Position numbers and translations under genes: made by a program. A stretch of DNA of 64,000 nucleotides, from positions 32,188,363 through 32,252,362 of the forward strand of contig CM065703.1 of assembly GCA_017654935.2 (NCBI GenBank), in the 5' to 3' direction. This document shows, piece by piece, positions 53,255 to 64,000 of the stretch (the first letter of the stretch is position 1; the number at the start of each line of letters is the position of its first letter). The stretch comes from Phymorhynchus buccinoides (lineage: Eukaryota > Mollusca > Gastropoda > Neogastropoda > Raphitomidae). The notes beneath the pieces are model-generated. The model did no database searches. It was not told where the DNA came from and was given only the letters and a program-made list of their open reading frames with translations.

Positions 53255-54533
53255 ATTCAGTGCGGTATGGAATAACACGAAGTTGTTGGTTGTGTCCTCT
53301 TCTCTGTCGGTTTATTGCTGGATGGATTCTGCTGTTGCTGACTTGGACAAGTGAGTGCTGGATTGTGTACAGCATTGTGAGATGGTAGCCTTCCAGCGAT
53401 GTTTCAGCTTGGGCCAACCCAAACGGGCCTGCATGTCGCTCACACTTGAGGTGTTGTGGTGGTAGCGTATGAGCATGAAGCGAGCCGCCCTTCTCTGTAC
53501 AGCTTTGATCTTATCCACAAGATTCTTCGTGCAAGGGTCCCAAACAGAACAAGCATACTCGAGCAGGGGTTTGACTAATGTCAGATACGTTCGTTCTCTC
53601 AGTTCCATTGAGCTGAACTTTAAGTTGTGACACAGGAACCCAAGCATTTTGTTCACCTTTACTGTTATGTCTTCGACATGGGTGTCCCAGCTGATGCCAT
53701 TTTGGATGTTGATCCCCAGGTATTTGACAGGGGACACTGTGTCCAGGGTGTGGCCATGCAGATGGTAGCTATGAGCCAGCGGTGTTCTTCTCATGGCCAC
53801 AGGCAGGACAGTTGACTTCCCTGGGTGAAACTTCATGTTCCAGTTTTCTTCCCATTCTGCCAGGTGTTATAGGTCTTGTTGCAGTTGTTCTTGGTCCTGC
53901 TGGGAGGCCACTATCCTGTATATAGCTGTGTCGTCAGCGAACAGTTTTATGTTTGAGGACACTTTCTCAGGCAAGTCGTTGATGTACATCAAGAAAAGAC
54001 ATGGTCCGAGGACTGATCCCTGAGGCACGCCTAACTTGATTGGTACAAATTCGGACTGAGCTCATTCTACCACAGCTGCCTGGCGTCTGTCTGGAAGGAA
54101 GTTCCTGACCCAGTGATTAACGTTTCCCCTGATTCCGTAGTGGTGCAACTTGTGGAGAAGAAGGCTGTGGTTGACCCGATCAAATGCCTTAGCAAAATGT
54201 ATGACCAGGATGTCTGTCTGCTCGTTCTCCTCCAAGTTGTCCACCAGTTCGCTCACAAGCTCCAGAAACTGCGTCTCATCGGATCGATGCCTTCTAAAGC
54301 CGTGCTGCTGGTGACATAGAATGGAGTGTCGCTCTAAGTGCTCCTTGCATAGATGATCATGATATGCTCCAGCAGCTTGCATGAGACGCAGGTGAGGGCC
54401 ACGGGTCTGTAGTTGGCAGGATCACACTGCTCTCCTGTCTTAAAAAAGGAGTAAGAAAAGCGTCCTTCCAGACAGATGGCATTTATCCAGTGGTGAGGGA
54501 TAATTGGATGATGGTGGTCAGTGTGGGGGCTGC
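53255..54533 (-). mobile_element. Decayed Jockey/CR1-like LINE, copy 2
   Basis: Counterpart of 13,660-14,935. It has the same frame breaks and a 3-base difference (an extra Asn in YHHNTSS) near 53,455, so it was already dead before the duplication or the split of haplotypes. Confidence 0.85.
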
Positions 54534-54558
54534 TTCATGAGTAAGCTCTTTCAGTACT

Positions 54559-54565
54559 CGCGCGC

Positions 54566-54657
<92 letters not shown>

Positions 54658-55072
54658 ACAAGTCCCAAAAAGTTGATTCTTAATAACGATCTGATAAATG
54701 ATCAAACATATTTATTGTGTTTTGGGCTAAAATTACACTTAACATAATTCTGAAATGAAAATACGACACAAACTGGGACTTTGTATAAGGTACACTTACT
54801 CACAAGTGACACAGACACAGGGGGGAGCTTACTGTTGAATTGACGGTAGTGGCGCTTCACTGCACAATTAAATAAAAGAATGTACCTGGGTATATTTGTT
54901 TTAATTCCATGTCTCATGCAAGTGTTTCTGCGCGCATTCGCTTCTCTGCATATATGTGTGATGGGGCTGTGTGTGTGTGTGTGTTTGCGCGCGCGTGTGT
55001 GCGTGTGTGTGTGCGTGTGTGTGTGTGTGTGCGTGCGCCTGTGGTCGTGTGTGTTTGCGCGCGCGTGTGTTA
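54559..55072. repeat. (CG)n/(TG)n microsatellites, copy 2
   Basis: Tracts at 54,559-54,655 and 54,966-55,072, longer than those at 14,959 and 15,352. Plain sequence between. Confidence 0.9.
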
Positions 55073-55350
55073 GATGACGCAGTTTGAGTTGTCTACAAGT
55101 TCCTTAAGGTCACTGACCTCAAAGCAGTAGATTTCAATGTGCTACTTGTAGTCGTTTTGGTTTTGAAAACTATCATAAACCCACATACTGTTTCATGTCT
55201 TTCGTCAGAAAGTAATCGTAGAAACAAATCTTCAACATTATGAAGATTATCAATCATTAAAGCTACGGTGCAACCTTCCGATACATGTACTGACTTAATT
55301 GAACCAACCTCCTGTGGTCAACAAGCCATTGGCTGACACGCACAGCGGAG

Positions 55351-56373
55351 ATGTCAGGTCAGTTCAAACGAGACACGTGGTCCGATCTGAGGCAGCCTTA
55401 TTTAGACGTAGCTTTCCTATTCAAGGACATCGGCTACCATATTGTGCTGCCCTTTGGATGGTTCGGGAACTGTATGATCATTCTGATCATGGTTCGTCTT
55501 CCTTCATCCTCGTCCAGTGTTTTTTTCATCGTTCTGGCTGTGTCTGATCTGATGGTCCTGATGGGTCCGTTTCAGAAGTTCCTGAAAGCTGTGCTTGATT
55601 TTCCCTACATAGAATATCAGGGGCCCTGGCGGTGCAAGGTTTACGTGATGATGATTCACACGGCATCACCTGTATCGTCATGGATGCTGGTGTCACTCAC
55701 CATGCTCAGAGCTGCCTCTGTGTTGTGGCCACTTCGTGTCGGTGCTGTGTGGACCAAGAGAAAGTCACGAGTTACTGCTGGTATAGTGGTAATCGTTTTC
55801 ATTGTGATGCACTGTCACTACCTGTATGGTTACGTTCTTCGTAGACATAGCTGCTATGTGCCTTCCTCAGGGCTTTACGGGTGGTTTATGTTTACGATCT
55901 TTTCTTGGATTCGTCTGCTTCAGTTCTGTTTTCTACCGTTCACATTGTTGGCAGTCAGCAATAGCGTTCTTCTGTGTACACTGGTCAGATCTGTCAGAAC
56001 GAACCAACGTCTTTCTGTACAACAATCCAGCCAGGATTCCGGACAACAGAAAGTGTCTTCACTGACTGTCACCTTGATTGCTGCCAGTGTTTCCTTTGTT
56101 CTCTTAACAACACCACTTGGTATACGTTTAGTTATAAACAAATACATTGATTGGAACGACCCCATTGAAAATGGACAGTTCAATGTGTGTATTAATATCA
56201 TAGACGTGTTGTGGGTTACCAACAGTGGCATCAACTTCTACCTGTACTGTCTGACTGGCACCAAGTTCACAGCTGAGTTTCTGAACACGGTGCACGGGTG
56301 TTACAGCCTGTTTCAGAGAAAACAAAACAACGTGGATTCTGAACACGGTGCGCGGGTGTTACAGTCTGTTTAA
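55351..56373 (+). CDS. GPCR B, copy 2: class A receptor, 340 aa
   Basis: Same protein as 15,713-16,735 with two visible substitutions: Thr54 to Ser in loop 1 (PSSSSSV) and Trp209 to Cys near the end of helix 5 (VLLCTL). All helix landmarks, the LRAAS motif after helix 3 and NFYLY in helix 7 are kept, and the C-terminus again lies in the 58-bp repeat. An intact frame in both copies suggests selection, or too little time for decay. Confidence 0.88.
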   Translation: MSGQFKRDTWSDLRQPYLDVAFLFKDIGYHIVLPFGWFGNCMIILIMVRLPSSSSSVFFIVLAVSDLMVLMGPFQKFLKAVLDFPYIEYQGPWRCKVYVMMIHTASPVSSWMLVSLTMLRAASVLWPLRVGAVWTKRKSRVTAGIVVIVFIVMHCHYLYGYVLRRHSCYVPSSGLYGWFMFTIFSWIRLLQFCFLPFTLLAVSNSVLLCTLVRSVRTNQRLSVQQSSQDSGQQKVSSLTVTLIAASVSFVLLTTPLGIRLVINKYIDWNDPIENGQFNVCINIIDVLWVTNSGINFYLYCLTGTKFTAEFLNTVHGCYSLFQRKQNNVDSEHGARVLQSV

Positions 56374-56645
56374 GAGAAAACAAAACAACGTGGATTCTGA
56401 GCGCGATGCGCGGGTGTTACAGCATGTTTCATAGAAAAAAAGAAAAGAACATGGATTATGAGCACGGTGCACGGGTGTTACAGCCTGTTTCAGAGAAAAC
56501 AAAACAACGTGGATTGTGAGCACGATGCACGGGTGTTACAGCCTGTTTCAGATAAAACAAAACAACGTGGATTCTGAACACGGTGCACGGGTGTTACAGC
56601 CTGTTTCAGAGAAAACAAAACAACATGGATTCTGAACACGCACTG
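56286..56645 (+). repeat. 58-bp minisatellite at the GPCR B 3' end, copy 2
   Basis: About six to seven units. The unit that carried an aactgtttgcacacagcctg insertion in copy 1 is a normal unit here, so the arrays have diverged internally. Confidence 0.9.
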
Positions 56646-56875
56646 TGAAGAATATAACAATGACGTTCCACCTCGCAGTGGTTTTGCCGATTAGTTTACA
56701 GTGCATAGGATAGAATAACAATAAGTGATTGCTGTGTTGCTTTTCATTTGTTTCTTTATTTTTCTTTATTAAGCAAACATAATGAATTTCATGTCAACAG
56801 AATCTTGAAATACCAAAGGAAAGTAGATTGAATCAATTGCAAAATTAAAATAAAATAAAAACATCGATGACTTAA

Positions 56876-57089
56876 GAGTCAAAACGGACTATCTCCATAT
56901 AGTCCATTGACTTATTTTGGAACTTAGTGCAAAACCTAATAACTTGTATTAAAAAAGACTGAAAAAACATAAAGAGCATAATTCCCATCTTAAATTATGT
57001 TGAGTCTTTTTCAATACAAGTTTATAGTTTTTGCAATAAGTTCAACAAAATAAGTCAGTGGACTATCTGGAGATAGTCCGTTCTGACTC
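56876..57089. mobile_element. MITE with long inverted repeats, copy 2
   Basis: Counterpart of 17,255-17,468; one arm base differs (ttctgactc for ttttgactc). Confidence 0.8.
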
Positions 57090-57244
57090 TAAGGTATCAT
57101 CTTTTCTTTGTTTGTCTGTTTGCATTTTGCTGACACAGTGTTGAAGGTTTGGTAATGTTCCTTTCTGGGGACTGTCTTCGTATGAAAGTACGATAGGCCT
57201 ACATTGTAAACTCCCTTCAGTGGTGTGCTCTAGGGGTTGAGTGT

Positions 57245-57740
57245 TTTTTCTCTTTTTTTGCTTTCTTTCTTTCCTTTTCGAGTGGGGTGGAGGAGTTCTT
57301 TTTCTTTCTTTTTCTTTCTTTCTTTCTTAATGATACCATAATGGGGTTTGTCTTTATTCCTTTACTGAATGTTTCTTTCTTTCTTTCATCCCTCCCTTGC
57401 TTTCTTCCTTCCTTATATTCTTTCTCACTTCCCTCCTCCCTCTTTTCCATCATTTATTCCTACTCTCTCTCTTTCTTTCTTTCTGTCTTGCATTCTTCCT
57501 TTCCTTCTTCCCTTCCTTTCTACCTCCCTCACGTTCTTTCTTCCTTCTTTCCAATCGCTCACTTCTTACTTATATTCTTTCTTCCTTTTTTCCCCTTCCT
57601 TCGGGCAGTTTCTCTACCATATTTCTTTCTTACCTTCTATCACTCTCTTTCTTTCTTTCATTCTCCTTTCTGCCCCCTTTCTTCCCTACCCCCTTCCTTC
57701 CTTCGTTTCTTATGCCACATTTTTTCTGTCTTTTTTTTAG
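57245..57740. repeat. (TTTC)n pyrimidine-rich tract, copy 2
   Basis: Counterpart of 17,636-18,131, with fewer TTTC units near 57,300 and 57,373. Confidence 0.9.
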
Positions 57741-57936
57741 TTCCCGATCGAAATTTCGTGAACAATTGGTTTTGTTTGGTCCATCCGTGCATGTGTCCGT
57801 CCGTGCGTTCGTCCGGATACCAAACCCAGATAAACATGCAGAGGAACTTTGCACCCGCTCGGGCTCAGTCCTGTCTTTCTTTCTATCTATCTTGATCATG
57901 GTACTCTTCGTTCTTTCTTCCGCTTCCTTCGTGCAG

Positions 57937-58072
57937 GTGCAGTGCACAGCTGTACCCAGACACCGTTCACTTACCCAACCCTAACCTGACCAAGGATTCG
58001 GAGCACTTCCTCTACCACTTGGGACTGAGCACCGCTTTCACCGACTTCAGCAAAGTTTTCGGTGATGTGAAA
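57937..58072 (+). CDS. UPP: UPP exon A, copy 2
   Basis: 136 bp, same boundaries as copy 1 (acceptor TTCGTGCAG, donor AAA|GTGAGC). Confidence 0.9.
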
Positions 58073-59236
58073 GTGAGCGAACATGTTGCACTGTCTTGTT
58101 TCGGCTGCTTCCATTTCATTTAGGCCTACACAAACGCATATGCACGCACAATCTTACACACAGGCACACACACATATTGTGCACTTGGGACTTCGTAATA
58201 AGTACTTGGGACTAAGTATTTCATCGACTTCAGCAAAGTTTTCGACGCATTACAAAACAACAACAACATACAGCAAACGGCGCTGAATCTTTTTCGGTGC
58301 ATTGTCAAACACAAACGCAATACAAAGCGATCACACACGGGTAGAGGTGAGTTTGCATTAGTGCTAATGGCAAGAGAGAGAAGAGAAAGAGAGAGGACTT
58401 TAATGACGGGGGAACAGGTGGGTTTTGAGGTTAGCTTTGAAAGCAGAGAGAGTCGGTCGCTGACTTCCAGAAGCAAAAGAGCGCCGACCAACAGTTGGAA
58501 GCTTATACCTAGGGATCTGGAGAGAAAGAGGGTCAGAAACTACGAAAGAGATGGAAATATTGTCGCCAGCGGTACTCCCCACTTCCAGAAGGGGAGAGAC
58601 TCGTGGACTCGTGGAGGGGGCGGGGTTGTCTAGCTCCCCGTATGGAGGAACGAGGCATCTTCCCACTGCCCCATGTCTAATTTAATTGTTATTTGGCTTG
58701 GAGTGAAAACAGTCTATCTGAAAATAGCCTGTTCTGGGGAAAACGCAGTCCTGGAAAAAATAACTTTTGAGCTTACAAATTGAATAAATGTCGCAGGGTT
58801 GATGCAGTTTGGTTTGGCGTGTGTTACTACCAGTTATACCACCCCATGCACACACAAACACACATTCTTTTCCATAATAATAATTCAGCGAACCATCTGC
58901 AGTTATAGACCATTTGACTCCAAGTCATCGTTGAACAAATATGAAAACAAATCTGAATAATTATAGCATTCGTGTCATTAATTGTTTGTTTTAAGAAATA
59001 GCTCATGAATCAATGCCTCTGGTAAAGAATTGGTCCTTAACTTGTATATATAACAGTCTTTTCGATCGTGCATGTTAGCTGCTTTATTGACTTCACACTC
59101 AAACAAAAACACGTGCGCAAACGCACATGCAAGCATGCTCAAACATACATGAACGCACACTCGAGACAAAAGCGCAGTTCGGTCTGACACACATATGTGT
59201 GCGCACATAAACACATACACACCACATACACACGCA

Positions 59237-59321
<85 letters not shown>

Positions 59322-60484
59322 TCAAAGGAAAAATTACAGCTTTTAACTAGGATTGGGGATACTCACCATAAGCAAAACCTTTGTTGAACAGTGACCATTT
59401 CCCATATTGGTGAATTAGAAGGAATTTAATGTGAATATGAGTGACGTGACACAATAAATCTGACGACAGACCATCAGGACCCGGTGCTTTGCCTGATTTG
59501 AGTTTGCTCAAAGCATTCATGATTTCTGCATCAGTAATCGCACCATTCATGTTTGAGTTTACACACGTTTCACGAGAATCAACATCATGTAAATTTAGCC
59601 TATCTTCAACTTCTTTATAAAAAGTTGGACCATTTGAGCTTCTTGCAAAATGAAAGAGCGATTTGAAATAATCCAACCATGATCGAGAAGATATGACACT
59701 GGATTTATTAGATTCCATGCAAGTGAGGGCAGCTCAGAATTACGGCCAAAACGCGTCCTTCTTACTTGCCTTTCAATCACGATTACAAGATATTAATTTC
59801 CAGAACTGGCATGATTATCTCTCAACTCAGCCAGATTACTTAGACTATCATCCAATTATTTGTAGAGCTGGCTATGTAAGTGAAATAGAACCGGTAGAAA
59901 TTCGGAGAGCAATTCCAAAGACCAGTAGAAATTCGCTTAGCAATTTGTCTTTTAAGGTCAAACAGTTTACCTTTAAATGGAGTCATACGCTATGGAAAAG
60001 CACTTGTCAATCCATTGTGTACTCAGTGTGATGGTCAGCAAACAAGATCTATCTGTCACAGAAGAATCCCCAATCTACACATGGATTTTGTTATATCCCT
60101 CTGTATTATCACAGATTTCCATCAAATTTTAAAGCACAGCTATTGTGTAAAAATTTAAATGTAAACTCACTATGCAAAATAGCAGATCTGTATATTACTT
60201 AAAATTAATGCTTAGAAATGAGAAAATTATGTAATCTTTCTGTGCGTGTCAGTTTGTTAAAAATTCAAATGTGCTGTTACTATGGGCATATGGCCTGCAA
60301 AAACTTAGAAATGAATCATGATTCATATTTCTGTGCGTTTCAGTTTGTTACACTTGCTGTTACACACATATATATACAAACACAATTACACATATTGTTA
60401 TTGCTACATACATTGTTATTGTTACACACACACACATATATACACACGCACACATAGACACACACACACACACACACACGCGCG

Positions 60485-60568
<84 letters not shown>

Positions 60569-62650
60569 ACGATGCAACACAGAATGTACACCAAGTGGAT
60601 ATTGAATGATAGGAAAATATTGTCATACACACCCAGGGGGGGGGGGGGGGGAGTCAATGTTTGATTCTATTATGAGAGAGTGTTTTATGAAAGTGCATTC
60701 ATGAGTGTGGCAGTGTATGTGCACATTACATGCGTGGACTACGTACATGTAAGCCTATATGGGTTTTTGTGTTCATGCATTGACATAATCTACAGGCATA
60801 ATGTGTGGGAGTAGGCCTATGTATGTGCGACTGTGTTGATGTGCATACTAATGTTTGTGTAAGCGCGTCAGTTTGCGAGTGTAACTGCCGGTGTAATTGT
60901 TAAAACGGGCCTTTCCTGATGTTGCAGTACTTCCAGGATTGACCCAATATCTGTATAAATAAAAATGCCCCATAATAATGCACATGTACCAGGTTGGAGA
61001 ACGCATTTTGTTCTTCTTGTTGTTGTCAAATCTTCGTTATTAAAATCACCCCCATTATATAACACTTTGACCAGTTCGTGTGCGTGGGAGGCACCGCCAA
61101 AAGGATGTCCGGCGTGGCGCGCCACCTGGCAAGGGAGCTAAGCCTGTCAGAGGATGTGACGTCACTTCTGGAGTCGTGCGGGCACAAGACGGAGCGATAC
61201 TCCTTGTTCAAAGTGGGGCCTGTGCTGGTGGCCAGCGTGAGTACGATAAGACCACAAATGGGTTATAGAGTACCAAGGGGGGTTGCGTACCCCTCAAAAT
61301 GACGCAAACAATGACGTGAAGCATGACAATGTTTACGATTTCAATGTATGTACGATTGTATGTGAGGGGGGTATGTGTGTACCCAACCAACGCGCAGACA
61401 TGTTAGTACTCTATATCATTATTATAATTATGTTACAGTTAATTCACAAAAGTAGGAACTTTATCAAATTTCCCGGGAAAAAAATCACTGGTTTAAACGA
61501 AATTTATTTGAAGACTTACGCAGCAAAGCAGTTGCTCCTTGTTCTAGGTGGGGCCTGTACTTGTGTCCAGCGTGAGTATGATTAGAATCGTTGGCTACAG
61601 ATCTATATGTTACAATAAATTCACAAATGTAGGAACTTCACAAATTTCCAGAAACGAAATCATTGGTTTAAACAAACATTATCTAAAAACATGCACAACA
61701 GTAAGGCAGCAACACAAATTAAAGGAGTTGAGTATATATACAACGAGCTAGAAGCTTATGCAAAGGGAAAAAATCATCAGGCCCTAAATTTGTAAACTTA
61801 CTGAGGGGGCCCTTGCACCAGCTCTCGTGCTGCAGTCAAAGGATTGGGCTGGCCTTGGGGACCTTCCTCAACGCCAGCTGTGTCCTCAAATCCCTGTGGC
61901 CGAGAGTGTGGGATTGTACCCTGGGCAAGGTATCTCCACTATTAATGAAGTCTCGCCCAGCTCGCAAGAATAGTAGCTGTCCCCTCTGCTATCTGGCAGT
62001 CATGGTCGGAAACGACTGACTGGCATACGTACTGTTTCACTTAAGATTTTTTTTTAAATCCAAGAAATTACAGAATTTCCTAAAATTGAAAGGTTAATAT
62101 AGTACATGTAGTACGGCTGGACAGCAGCTGTTATGACAAGATGGCGGCTATTATATGACATAATAGCCGTCATCTTTGAATATAATCAAACTAGTGAGTA
62201 CTAAATGGATGCTGCCCCAAGATGGCGACTGGGCCTCTCTTGAAAAGGAAAATGGCGACAACTGACACCAAGCCATAGATTGTAATGTCATTATATCATA
62301 TTACTGGCGTTTGTCTTTCCTCGCAGCATGGCATTGGAGTTCCCTCCCTTTCTGTTCTCCTGCACGAACTGTTCAAGCTGCTTCACGTGGCCGGATGTTC
62401 CGGTGTGACGTTCTTCCGGATTGGAACATGCGGGGGTGTCGGTAAGCAGGTGTTTTTTTTTTCTCTCCTGTAGATCTCTTTACAGTAATGCGCTAAATAA
62501 GTTTTCTGAATAAATGCATATCTATCACTCTGTCTCTCTTTATATCTCCATCTATATGTCTACCTATCTCTACATAGGGCGTATGTCTCACAAATATGTG
62601 TGTTTTAAGTCTGTCTACATTAGTGTGTGTGTGTGTGTTGTGTGTGTGCG

Positions 62651-62711
<61 letters not shown>

Positions 62712-63306
62712 GTGTGCGCGCGTGTGTGACGATATATCACATGTTAATAATGGTATTATTATGCACATATGTGTGAACAGGGGTGGAGGAAGGCACTGTG
62801 GTGATTTCTGAAGGGGCACTTAACTCTGAACTGCAGCCTGAATACACATGGGTCAGTTCTCTCCCTTCTCTCATTTTGTTTGTCCGTGTCTGTCTGTTTG
62901 TCTCTGTCTCTGTTGGATCTGTTTTCTGCTTGTTCTGTGGTTACAGCCTTTCAATGACGTCTTCTTTTGTTTTGCCTTATAGTTTTCTTCAAAGGGATGA
63001 CAACAATAAAAAAAAAAATCCTCATCAAGAACAATAATGTTTAACGATCATCATCATCATCATCATCATCATCAATGTTCAACGATCATCATCATCATCA
63101 ATGTTCAACGATCATCACAGTCGTCGTCGTCGTCGCGTCGTTGTAACATCATCATCATCATCATCATCTTCATCATCAATGTTCAACGATCATCATCATC
63201 ATAATCATCAATGTTCAACGTCATCATCATCACCGTCGTCGTCGACATCTTCATCTTCATCATCATCATTGTATGTGTCCTTGCATGCATGTGGGTTGTG
63301 GTTTGC

Positions 63307-63337
<31 letters not shown>

Positions 63338-63766
63338 CATCAATGTTGTGTGTGTGTGTGTCATGTGTGTGTGTGTGTGTGTCTTTACGTGTGTGCGTGT
63401 GTGTGTCTGTATGTGTGTGTGTCTGTGTGTGTATGTATGTCTGTGCGTGCGAGCCTGCGTGTGTAGGTGTGTGTGCGTGTAAGTTTGTGTGTGTATGTCT
63501 GTGTATGAGTGCGTGCGTGCATGTGTGTGTGTGTGCGTGTGTGTGTGCATGTGTGTGTGTGTGTGTGTATGTATGCACGCGTGCTTAAACATGCACGTGT
63601 CTGCACGTGCGTTTCTAATATTCACAGCACTCTGTTGGTCAAGCCATCCACAGACCAGTGGTCGTGGACCTGGACCTGGCACGTGATCTTCAGGCATGCG
63701 CACAGCCAGAGGACAACTTCAGCACCATTTTGGGCAAGACGTTCTGCGCAGACGACTTCTACGAGG
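57937..63766 (+). CDS. UPP: Uridine phosphorylase gene, copy 2 (five exons, runs off the window)
   Basis: Exons A to E of the same gene as at 18,330: 57,937-58,072, 61,075-61,236, 62,327-62,441, 62,781-62,851 and 63,628-63,766. Lengths, phases and splice signals are identical to copy 1. Exon A has two replacements (TVHLPNPNLT for TIHLPNPNLA). The phosphate-binding Arg residues in TERY and RIGTCGG are kept. The next exon (GQARLDG, NIEMES) lies beyond the window, so completeness of this copy cannot be judged. Confidence 0.92.
58203..58243 (+). pseudogene. Truncated duplicate of the UPP exon A end
   Basis: Same duplicate as 18,595-18,649, but cut after agcaaagttttcg, where unrelated sequence begins. 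The donor-like site is lost. Confidence 0.6.
58244..58610 (-). mobile_element. L2-like LINE fragment present only in copy 2
   Basis: The minus strand reads GRRSFASGSQRPTLSAFKAN then LKTHLF, the typical last residues of an L2-like ORF2. The upstream and downstream parts replace the sequence found at 18,640-18,745 in copy 1. Confidence 0.55.
58611..59346. other. UPP intron with (CA)n, copy 2
   Basis: Anonymous intron like 18,750-19,493; (CA)n at 59,237-59,317. Confidence 0.75.
59347..60055. mobile_element. LINE remnant with inverted 5' part, copy 2
   Basis: Counterpart of 19,494-20,225. The minus piece is 59,347-59,718 and the plus piece 59,693-60,031. There are two small extra segments (near 59,392-59,416 and 59,915-59,940); the latter looks like a local duplication of gtagaaattcg. 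Confidence 0.7.
60056..61074. repeat. UPP intron with (CA)n and poly-G, copy 2
   Basis: (CA)n at 60,424-60,567 and G run at 60,636-60,651. The remainder is anonymous, up to the exon B acceptor at 61,074. Confidence 0.85.
61075..61236 (+). CDS. UPP: UPP exon B, copy 2
   Basis: 162 bp, same protein as copy 1 exon B; only silent differences are seen. Confidence 0.95.
61237..62326. other. UPP intron B, copy 2, with the decayed exon B duplicate
   Basis: The exon B-end duplicate is at 61,533-61,571, followed by GTGAGTATGAT. The GC-richer conserved block is at about 61,800-62,030. Confidence 0.65.
62327..62441 (+). CDS. UPP: UPP exon C, copy 2
   Basis: Identical to copy 1 exon C (acceptor TCCTCGCAG, donor G|GTAAGC). 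Confidence 0.95.
62781..62851 (+). CDS. UPP: UPP exon D, copy 2
   Basis: Identical to copy 1 exon D. The preceding intron carries (TG)n at 62,622-62,722. Confidence 0.92.
62852..63627. repeat. UPP intron D repeats, copy 2
   Basis: The ATC/TCG triplet array is at 63,048-63,270 and TG-rich repeats at 63,308-63,575. The TCTG stretch is shorter than in copy 1. Confidence 0.85.
63628..63766 (+). CDS. UPP: UPP exon E, copy 2
   Basis: 139 bp, same protein as copy 1 exon E; donor G|GTGGGT. Confidence 0.93.
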
Positions 63767-63811
63767 GTGGGTATCCAACGGAAGAAATATTAAGTCCAGG
63801 GGTTAAATAAG

Positions 63812-64000
63812 CTCTCTTCTAATGCTCTTCTGAGCTTTAGCTTTTAGCGCTATTGTTCACTCTATTGTTTCGTCATTTAAGGACCTGCCTACTGCTACGA
63901 TTTGGCCGTAGCAGCTACGAAAAATAAAGCTTTGCTACGGAGCTACGGCAATCTTAACGTTGCTACGGAAAAAACAAATTGCCGCCGCATTTTATTTTTG
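63812..64000. mobile_element. Start of the hAT-like remnant, copy 2 (cut by the window)
   Basis: The first 70-bp flanking repeat and then cctgcctactgctacgattt, matching copy 1 from 23,793. Continues off the window. Confidence 0.6.

Larger units (their letters stand above)
47017..64000. repeat. Copy 2 of the large direct duplication
   Basis: Matches 1-23,985 in order and orientation (position 1 equals 47,017). The segment is shorter because the LINE here is 1.23 kb instead of 8.9 kb. It runs off the right edge inside the hAT-like remnant of UPP intron E. Confidence 0.95.

Overview
The window looks like a lophotrochozoan animal genome, most likely a marine mollusc (gastropod). It has intron-split or single-exon animal genes with GT-AG splice sites, dense (CA)n, (TC)n and (TTTC)n microsatellites, and many non-LTR retrotransposons, palindromic MITEs and SINE-like repeats. 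No bacterial-type operon, CRISPR array or rRNA/tRNA gene was found.

The main architectural fact is a large direct duplication. Bases 1 to about 23,985 recur at 47,017-64,000, nearly identical apart from microsatellite lengths and a few insertions and deletions. A unique stretch of about 23 kb lies between them and contains exactly 500 N (26,630-27,129). A gap between two near-identical segments suggests an unpurged alternative haplotype, although a true tandem duplication is possible. Each copy reads, left to right: a gene-free leader ending in a TATA box; a non-LTR retrotransposon; class A GPCR gene A; fragments of two other LINEs; paralogous GPCR gene B, whose C-terminus runs into a 58-bp minisatellite; a MITE; pyrimidine-rich repeats; and the exons of a uridine phosphorylase gene (six in copy 1, five before the window ends in copy 2).

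The copies differ most at the retrotransposon. Copy 1 holds an 8.9-kb, almost intact RNase H-bearing LINE (ORF1 with three zinc knuckles; ORF2 with endonuclease, reverse transcriptase and RNase H). Copy 2 holds only the 3'-terminal 1.23 kb of a related element at the same base, bounded by a clear 14-bp target-site duplication. Just beyond that duplication lies a 26-nt sequence matching the 5' head of U2 snRNA (one mismatch), which would sit at +1 relative to the TATA box before the insertion. GPCR A is complete in copy 2 (342 aa) but has lost its leader and N-terminus in copy 1.

The unique middle (24-47 kb) has no confident host gene apart from the last visible uridine phosphorylase exon. It is a graveyard of elements: a hAT-like zinc-finger fragment, three copies of a 215-bp palindromic TA-target MITE, a composite fold-back region (28.0-30.1 kb), a TIR transposon (32.9-34.0 kb), SINE-like copies, a hairpin built around GA/TC microsatellites, a 56-bp perfect palindrome, LINE 3' ends, a decayed RNase H LINE (42.1-44.3 kb) and an RTE-clade LINE (44.9-46.9 kb). 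The LINE 3' tail recurs in reverse orientation at two other places, which suggests shared retrotransposition machinery.
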